Origin: UBA4655 sp964585575
GTDB lineage: Bacteria > Planctomycetota > Planctomycetia > Pirellulales > UBA1268
DNA: 27,203 bases
Reading direction: 5' to 3'
Assembly: GCA_964585575.1 (NCBI GenBank)
Contig: CAZPEM010000029.1
Location: 1-27,203, forward strand
Both the position numbers and the translations under genes were made by a program. Within the stretch, counting starts at the first letter, position 1. Each line of letters opens with the position of its first letter. This document shows positions 22,724-27,203 of this stretch, piece after piece. The notes beneath the pieces were generated by a model. It did no database searches and was not told the origin of the DNA. It saw nothing but the letters and a program-made list of their open reading frames with translations.

Positions 22724-22759
22724 CTCTGTCATAGGCTCTGTCATGGGCTCTGTCATTCT
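22724..22759. repeat. Three tandem 12-bp repeats between divergent genes
   Basis: CTCTGTCATAGG, CTCTGTCATGGG and CTCTGTCATTCT follow each other directly, with the nine-base CTCTGTCAT core identical in each. They lie between the divergent LRR-like gene (start 22637) and the sulfatase (start 22837). On the minus strand they read ATGACAGAG three times, a possible Met-Thr-Glu-Pro start of an unrelated short frame. A regulator-binding array is the other reading. Confidence 0.7.
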
Positions 22760-22836
22760 GGCGGAATGTGCATTGAAGGGATCGTCGGCTGGTGTCTACT
22801 GATCCATCTCGTTCTTTCCCAGGAGGCTCCCGTTTC

Positions 22837-24411
22837 ATGCCCACCCACCGCCGCTGCGCTCCCCACTCCGCCCCCCTGATCGTCGCCGTCGCGGCCGCGC
22901 TCGCGGCGCTCGCCCCGACCCCGCCCGCCTTCGCTGCGGAACCCGCGAAGAAACCCAACATCCTCGTGATCTGGGGCGACGACATCGGCCAGTTCAACGT
23001 CGGGGCCTACAACCTCGGCATGATGGGCTACAAGACGCCCAACATCGACCGGATCGCCCGCGAGGGGGCCCTCTTCACCGACTGGTACGGCCAGCAGAGC
23101 TGCACCGCCGGCCGCGCCGCGTTCATCACCGGGCAGTCGCCGATCCGCACGGGTCTCACGAAGGTCGGCCTGCCGGGGGCGCCGGAGGGGATGAAGAAGG
23201 AAGACCCCACGATCGCCACGCTCCTGAAGGCGCGGGGCTACATGACCGGACAGTTCGGCAAGAACCACCTCGGTGACCGGGACGACATGCTCCCGACGAA
23301 CCACGGCTTCGACGAGTTCTACGGCAACCTCTACCACCTCAACGCCGAGGAGGAGCCGGAGCACCCCGATTACCCGAAGAGCCCCGAGTTCAAGAAGCGG
23401 TTCGGCCCGCGGGGCGTGATCCACTCGTTCGCGGACGGCAGGATCACCGACACCGGACCGCTCACGAGAAAGCGGATGGAGACGATCGATGAGGAGGTGA
23501 ACGACAAAACGTTCGCCTTCATGGAGAAGGCGAAGCAGGCCGACAAGCCGTTCTTCATCTGGTGGAACTCCACGAAGATGCACATCTTCACGCACCTCAA
23601 GGAGGGCGTGAAGGGAAAGAGCGGGCTCGGGATCTACGCCGACGGCATGGTCGAGCACGACCGCCAGGTGGGCCAGGTGCTCGCCAAGCTCGAACAGCTC
23701 GGCCTCGCCGAGAACACGATCGTGATGTACTCGACCGACAACGGCGCCGAGGCGTTCACCTGGCCCGACGGCGGCACGACGATGTTTCGCGGCGAGAAAA
23801 ACACCCAGTGGGAAGGGGGCTATCGCGTGCCCTGCGCGATCCGCTGGCCGGGCGCCATCAAGCCGGGCACGGTGATCAACGACATCGGCGCCCACGAGGA
23901 CATGCTCACGACACTCTGCGCCGCGGCCGGCGACACGACCGCCAAGGAGGACCTCAAGAAGGGCCGCCGCATCGGCGACCAAAGCTACAAGGTGCACCTC
24001 GACGGCTACGATCTCGGGCCGGCCCTCCGCGGCGAGGCCCCCTGGCCCCGCAAGGACTTCATCTACTGGACCGACGACGGCAGCGTGGCCGCCCTGCGGT
24101 ACGAGAACTGGAAGGTGACCTTCCTCGAGCAGCGGGCCCACGGCATGCGTGTCTGGCAGCAGCCGTTCGTCGAGCTGCGGGCGCCCACGCTCGTGAACCT
24201 CCGCATGGATCCTTTCGAACTCGCGCAGGAGATCGGCATGGACTACCAGCGGTGGTATCTCGAGCACATGTTCGCGATCGCCCCCGCCTCGGCGTACGTG
24301 GGCGAGTGGCTGCAGAGCTTCAAGGAGTTTCCGCCGCGGCAGAAGCCCGGCAGCTTCAACCTCAACCGCGTCATGGAGGCGGTCACCGCGACGGCGGGAT
24401 CGGGTCGCTGA
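22837..24411 (+). CDS. Exported sulfatase (arylsulfatase-like)
   Basis: This is a 524-residue type I sulfatase. The ATG at 22837 follows AGGAGG by 10 bases, and residues 1-33 are a signal peptide ending AFAA. Metal ligands are in NILVIWGDDIG (41-51; D48, D49) and later in STDNGAE. The formylglycine site is CTAGRAAFITG with C89; the C-x-A-x-R form is a variant of C-x-P-x-R and is accepted by FGE-type enzymes. The G-E-K-N-T-Q-W-E-G-G segment gives the usual lysine near the end of the active site. It hydrolyses sulfate esters outside the cytoplasm; the substrate is not readable. Activation would need a formylglycine-generating enzyme such as that at 11213. Confidence 0.92.
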   Translation: MPTHRRCAPHSAPLIVAVAAALAALAPTPPAFAAEPAKKPNILVIWGDDIGQFNVGAYNLGMMGYKTPNIDRIAREGALFTDWYGQQSCTAGRAAFITGQSPIRTGLTKVGLPGAPEGMKKEDPTIATLLKARGYMTGQFGKNHLGDRDDMLPTNHGFDEFYGNLYHLNAEEEPEHPDYPKSPEFKKRFGPRGVIHSFADGRITDTGPLTRKRMETIDEEVNDKTFAFMEKAKQADKPFFIWWNSTKMHIFTHLKEGVKGKSGLGIYADGMVEHDRQVGQVLAKLEQLGLAENTIVMYSTDNGAEAFTWPDGGTTMFRGEKNTQWEGGYRVPCAIRWPGAIKPGTVINDIGAHEDMLTTLCAAAGDTTAKEDLKKGRRIGDQSYKVHLDGYDLGPALRGEAPWPRKDFIYWTDDGSVAALRYENWKVTFLEQRAHGMRVWQQPFVELRAPTLVNLRMDPFELAQEIGMDYQRWYLEHMFAIAPASAYVGEWLQSFKEFPPRQKPGSFNLNRVMEAVTATAGSGR

Positions 24412-24453
24412 TCCGGCCGGGCCTGCGCCGCCGAATCACGATCCCGGGAAACA

Positions 24454-24876
24454 CTATCCGGGGAAAATCGCCTCGAAGAGCGATCGCGGCGAGTGGATAC
24501 GGACGCCGGCGACCCGTCGGCCGTAGAGCTTCCCGAAATGCGTGCGATCGCCCGTGACCAGGGCATCGCACCCGAGCGCTGCCGCCGCGGCCATGACGAT
24601 GCGGTCCTTCTCCGGCAGGCCATGAGGCTCCGCCCCGCTGATCGACGGAACGACGGTGGCAACGCTCAGCCGTGAAAGCAAGTCGGCGAACTGCCGCAAG
24701 CGTCCGGGGGCCTTTGCGATGATGTTGCGGCGGGCTTCCTCCACGACGTACCCGTCCACCCAGCACTCGCATCCCTCGCCGAGGAGTCGCTCGACGAGCG
24801 ATTGAATCGCGCCGTCGCTCTTCACCGCCGAGAACAGTATGTTGGCGTCGAGAAAGATCCGCATCGCGCGGGTCAT
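24454..24876 (-). CDS. VapC-like PIN-domain toxin
   Basis: This 140-residue PIN protein has the acidic residues D10 (IFLDANILFSAV), E46/E47 (VVEEARRN), D91 (LPEKDRIVMAA) and D110 (LVTGDRTHF), i.e. a complete active site for Mg-dependent RNA cleavage. The ATG at 24876 overlaps the antitoxin stop (ATGA), the usual arrangement of vapBC pairs. It is convergent with the sulfatase, 42 bases away. The protein differs clearly from the PIN toxin at 2319, so this is a second, unrelated module rather than a copy. Confidence 0.88.
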   Translation of the reverse strand: MTRAMRIFLDANILFSAVKSDGAIQSLVERLLGEGCECWVDGYVVEEARRNIIAKAPGRLRQFADLLSRLSVATVVPSISGAEPHGLPEKDRIVMAAAAALGCDALVTGDRTHFGKLYGRRVAGVRIHSPRSLFEAIFPG

Positions 24877-25133
24877 CCGCGCCGCTTTCGCCGTGACGAT
24901 GCGGTCGAAGGGGAACGCATGGCCCGTGCCAACTCACCCTCGGCTTCGTCGAACTCGCGAATCCGACGGTCGGTGTAGATCTCGACGGGCAACGTGACGG
25001 CCGGCCGCAGGAGCAGCCCATCGGGTGTGGTCTCCGCGATCAAGGTGTCGTCCGCCTTGATGCCGAGCGCCTTTCGCAGCCCCAGCGGCAGCGTAACGAC
25101 TCCTCGGCTCGTGACCGTGATGGTGGTTTTCAT
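24873..25133 (-). CDS. VapB-like antitoxin with AbrB/SpoVT DNA-binding domain
   Basis: This is an 86-residue protein. Residues 1-47 form a swapped-hairpin AbrB domain: TVTSRGVVTLPLGLRKALGI, then KADDTLIAETTPDGLLLRP. The tail (EIYTDRRIREFDEAEGELAR) is the toxin-binding part and matches the usual 'Y-T-D-x-R-I-x-E-F' ending of such antitoxins. The ATG at 25133 is chosen because the promoter just upstream puts the transcript start at this codon. It overlaps the toxin by 4 bases. It should neutralise the VapC-like toxin and repress its own promoter. Confidence 0.88.
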   Translation of the reverse strand: MKTTITVTSRGVVTLPLGLRKALGIKADDTLIAETTPDGLLLRPAVTLPVEIYTDRRIREFDEAEGELARAMRSPSTASSRRKRRG

Positions 25134-25168
25134 AAATGCAGTATTTCTGCATTTCAGTGACTGGTCAA
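25134..25168 (-). promoter_or_regulatory. vapBC promoter with palindromic operator
   Basis: On the minus strand TTGACC (25168-25163), a 17-base spacer and AATACT (25145-25140) form a good sigma70-type promoter. A perfect inverted repeat, AAATGCAG and CTGCATTT around five bases (25134-25154), covers the -10 and the spacer's 3' end. Seven bases past the -10 is the A of the ATG, so the mRNA should be leaderless. The placement is ideal for repression by the AbrB-type antitoxin. Confidence 0.7.
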
Positions 25169-25194
25169 GCGGCCTCCAGCGGGCGAGCCCCCGA

Positions 25195-26088
25195 TCAGGC
25201 CCGGGCCCCCTTGAGCGTTGCGGAGGGCAGTTCGCCGAAGTGCTTTCGGTAGCGGCCGGCGAACNNNNNNNNNNNNNNNNNNNNNNNNNNNNNNNNNNNN
25301 NNNNNNNNNNNNNNNNNNNNNNNNNNNNNNNNNNNNNNNNNNNNNNNNNNNNNNNNNNNNNNNNGCTTCGGCGGCATGCCGTAGGTTTCCTGGAAGGCCC
25401 GTAGCAGCGTGCGGCCGTTGACGCCCGCATGGCGGGCGAGATCGGCGGCCGTCGGCAGCGCCGTCGCCGCGTCGATCGCCTCCATCGAACTCCGGACGAT
25501 CATCCGGCGATCGATGCGGGGCCGCCCCACCGAAGCGGTCCGCGGCGGCACCGCGTCGGTAAGGCAGCCGACGGCCGCGCGTGAAAGCTCCGCCCCTGCC
25601 GCCCGGTGGGCCGCCGTTCCCGCGGGCATTTCGAGCAGCGAGGATGCCATCGAGCGAGCGAGGCTGCGGAGCCTCCGCACCGACCCCGCTCGGCAGGCCA
25701 TCCTCTCGCTCCCGGCCATCGCCTTCCCACCCGGCACCGCGGCGTCGGACGCCAGCGCGATCGAACACCAGGAATGGGCCTTGCGTCGCACGCGGATGCT
25801 GAAGTCGGCGTTGCGGGGAATGGCGAACACCGAGTCGTCGTCGAGCGGCTCACCGTTGACGACGTGCTCGTGTGCGAGCGACAGCGGCACGAAGAGGAGC
25901 GGACCGGCATGTGTGTTGCCGCCGTAACAGACGTTGCCGCCCCCTTCCGAGGCGATCTGGAGCACGACCCCCCCGAGGTCGAGAATCCCCAGCGTCCATG
26001 AGGGCGTCTCGACGGCGTCGCAGGCGAGACGAAGGCTCGCACCGCTGACCGCTTCCCCCCACGCGTCGAAGTCATTGAATGTGATCAC
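25195..26088 (-). CDS. AraC-family transcriptional regulator (contains gap)
   Basis: The gene starts at GTG 26088, the first possible start after an in-frame TAG. The N-terminal ~190 residues are a ligand-sensing type domain (MITFNDFDAWGEAVSG..., SLAHEHVVNGEPLDDDSVFAIPRN). The C-terminal AraC DNA-binding domain begins LARHAGVNGRTLLRAFQETYG and ends FAGRYRKHFGELPSATL. The second helix-turn-helix is hidden by the 100-N run. Frame is kept across the placeholder; typical relatives would need about 115 bases there, so the length is approximate. It is divergent from the porin gene at 26395, which it may control (inference). Confidence 0.8.
   Translation of the reverse strand: MITFNDFDAWGEAVSGASLRLACDAVETPSWTLGILDLGGVVLQIASEGGGNVCYGGNTHAGPLLFVPLSLAHEHVVNGEPLDDDSVFAIPRNADFSIRVRRKAHSWCSIALASDAAVPGGKAMAGSERMACRAGSVRRLRSLARSMASSLLEMPAGTAAHRAAGAELSRAAVGCLTDAVPPRTASVGRPRIDRRMIVRSSMEAIDAATALPTAADLARHAGVNGRTLLRAFQETYGMPPKXXXXXXXXXXXXXXXXXXXXXXXXXXXXXXXXXXFAGRYRKHFGELPSATLKGARA
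25265..25364. other. Assembly gap (100 N) inside the AraC-type gene
   Basis: A run of exactly 100 N replaces the region between the two helix-turn-helix motifs of the AraC domain. No repeat flanks it, unlike the gap at 6926. The reading frame requires a true length of 3k+1 bases. Confidence 0.95.
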
Positions 26089-26394
26089 AACCGCCCAAGA
26101 TAGATTCGCCGAGGGACTCCGGGCAACCGGCGACTACCTGCCTTCCAAAAAATGGCTGGTATCGGTTTTTTCACAGCGTCCCGTCCACAAGCGACCATTC
26201 TGTCGCCGATCGCATTGAAGCTGCGAAATCCTGCGAAACACGCCGGAAAGCCCGATAAAGCAGCCCATGAATCCGGATCGCGGGGGGTGACGAAGCAAAC
26301 CGGGATTCTTTCTCCGACAGCAGGCACCTTCACGGTCGCTCGCTTCCGGTCGCCGATACCGACTGCGACCTCGAAAACGGCGGAGGAACCAACG
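26089..26394. promoter_or_regulatory. Divergent intergenic region, AraC gene / porin
   Basis: These 306 bases contain no gene I can support. AAAAAATGGC...GGTTTTTT (26147-26167) gives an A-run and a T-run about 13 bases apart, the most conspicuous feature, and a GTGATCAC palindrome overlaps the AraC-type start. GGAGGAA (26382-26388) is the porin ribosome binding site. I see no convincing -35/-10 pair. Confidence 0.4.
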
Positions 26395-27203
26395 GTGGTG
26401 AAATTGGCACGCGTGGCCGCGTCGGGTGCGGCAGCCCTGGCGATCCTTTTTTTGAACGCCGTCGCCGCAGTCGGCCAGGAGCGGGGCTTCGTCGGCAGTC
26501 CGGGGCAGGTGGGCTCGTTCGAGGCCTTCGACCCGGTGCTCAACGACGAGGTGATGACCGGCGTGATCCCGTCCGGCCAGGACTGGTTCCTCTTCGGAGA
26601 ATCGGACCGGGGCGGTGTGTATGGCTGGCTCGATGGCGGGTTCGTGGGCAACTTCGGCGTGCCGGCCAGCAAGTTCAACGGGCCCTACAACGCCGTCGAC
26701 CGCGCCAACGAGCCGATGATGAACCAGGTCTACCTCGTCGGCGAGCGGACGCTCCCCACCGACGGCTCTACGGGTGTCGGGGCCCGGGTCGACCTGCTCT
26801 ACGGCGAGGATTTCCCGCTCGCGATGTCGCTCGGCTGGGAGACGAACCCAGGGCCCAGGGACTGGAACAGCGGCGAGTATTACGGCCTCGCGATCCCGCA
26901 GCTCTATGCGGAGGTCGGCAACCAGGATCTGTCGCTCAAGCTCGGCCACTTCTACACGATCGTGGGCTACGAGGGAGTGCCTGCCGTCGGCAACTTCTTC
27001 TACTTCAAAAGCTACAGCTACCAGTTCGCCGGCCCGTTCACCCACTGGGGCGGGCTCGTCAGCTGGAACGCGACCGAAAACGTGGAGTTCGACGCCGGCC
27101 TCGTGAACGGCTGGAACGGACTGGCCTCTCCTTACAGCAACGTCAACTTCCTCGGGAGAGTCCGCGTGAAGAACGACGACAACTCCCTGGCGACGTCGTT
27201 CGC
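26395..27203 (+). CDS. BBP2-type outer-membrane beta-barrel porin (partial)
   Basis: The frame starts at tandem GTG codons (26395 or 26398), about 7 bases after GGAGGAA, and is still open at the window edge (269 residues seen). A signal peptide (VAASGAAALAILFLNAVAA) is followed by the planctomycete pattern of PF07642-type porins: YGWLDGGFVGNFGVP, FNGPYNAVDRANEPMMNQVY, VGARVDLLYGEDFPLAMSLG, YYGLAIPQLYAEVGNQDLS, LKLGHFYTIVGYEGVPA, and FFYFKSYSYQFAGPFTHWG. The family forms outer-membrane channels; the solute is unknown. It is divergent from the AraC-type regulator. Confidence 0.85.
   Translation, partial: MVKLARVAASGAAALAILFLNAVAAVGQERGFVGSPGQVGSFEAFDPVLNDEVMTGVIPSGQDWFLFGESDRGGVYGWLDGGFVGNFGVPASKFNGPYNAVDRANEPMMNQVYLVGERTLPTDGSTGVGARVDLLYGEDFPLAMSLGWETNPGPRDWNSGEYYGLAIPQLYAEVGNQDLSLKLGHFYTIVGYEGVPAVGNFFYFKSYSYQFAGPFTHWGGLVSWNATENVEFDAGLVNGWNGLASPYSNVNFLGRVRVKNDDNSLATSF

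Noticed and set aside
22457..22756. A minus-strand gene beginning Met-Thr-Glu-Pro three times over
   Set aside because: After about 35 residues it becomes Arg/Ser-rich and overlaps the LRR-like gene, which has its own strong ribosome binding site.
22753..24267. A 504-codon frame antisense to the sulfatase
   Set aside because: Sulfatase motifs and signal peptide on the plus strand are decisive; the antisense product has no recognisable motif.

Overview
The window looks like a contig from a high-GC planctomycete, probably of the Pirellulales type. The signs are a secreted sulfatase and a formylglycine-generating enzyme, a BBP2-type beta-barrel porin of the planctomycete kind, several secreted or membrane proteins of planctomycete flavour, strong G/C bias at third codon positions and few recognisable Shine-Dalgarno sites. 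This placement is inference from gene content; there is no rRNA or other marker gene here. Two 100-base N runs (6926-7025 and 25265-25364) are assembly placeholders, and both fall inside genes.

Layout. Positions 1-3713 are an accessory patch of very small genes typical of toxin-antitoxin loci: two DUF2283 proteins, an 'addiction module component' protein, a ParD-like protein, a ribbon-helix-helix/PIN pair with a readable promoter, and an XRE-type regulator. A GlsB/YeaQ/YmgE-type membrane protein and another small membrane protein are interspersed. At 3723-5275 (minus) lie a frameshifted gene of unknown function and an outer-membrane protein of the phenol-degradation MetA family. Positions 5276-5728 are non-coding and contain a strongly structured candidate RNA that ends in a near-perfect intrinsic terminator. 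Then comes a two-gene SbcD/SbcC-like (YhaO/YhaN-like) DNA-repair operon (5729-9884); its nuclease carries a pentapeptide minisatellite that broke the assembly. Next are two abutting 19-bp palindromes and the decayed relic of an AAA_14/DUF4143 ATPase (9919-10483).

Positions 10511-22637 are mostly chromosomal housekeeping or accessory genes: a methyltransferase, a formylglycine-generating enzyme with both catalytic cysteines, an SLC13-type transporter with RCK_C domains, a polytopic membrane protein, a lipoprotein-like protein, a GNAT protein, a sugar-epimerase-like protein, an OmpR-type response regulator without a kinase, a HEAT-repeat protein, an EEP-family phosphoesterase and a protein built of about fifteen 23-residue leucine-rich units. 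Positions 22837-24411 encode an exported sulfatase with a C-T-A-G-R motif, the substrate type for the formylglycine-generating enzyme 10 kb upstream. The right end holds a VapBC module with a promoter/operator that predicts a leaderless transcript, an AraC-type regulator broken by a gap, and a divergent, truncated porin gene.

The most unusual items are the mutually exclusive hairpins before the sbcD-like gene, the in-frame SGGDT repeat in that gene, the twin palindromes next to a dead ATPase, and operator-like sequences shared between separate toxin-antitoxin-type loci. I see no CRISPR array, tRNA, rRNA or insertion sequence.
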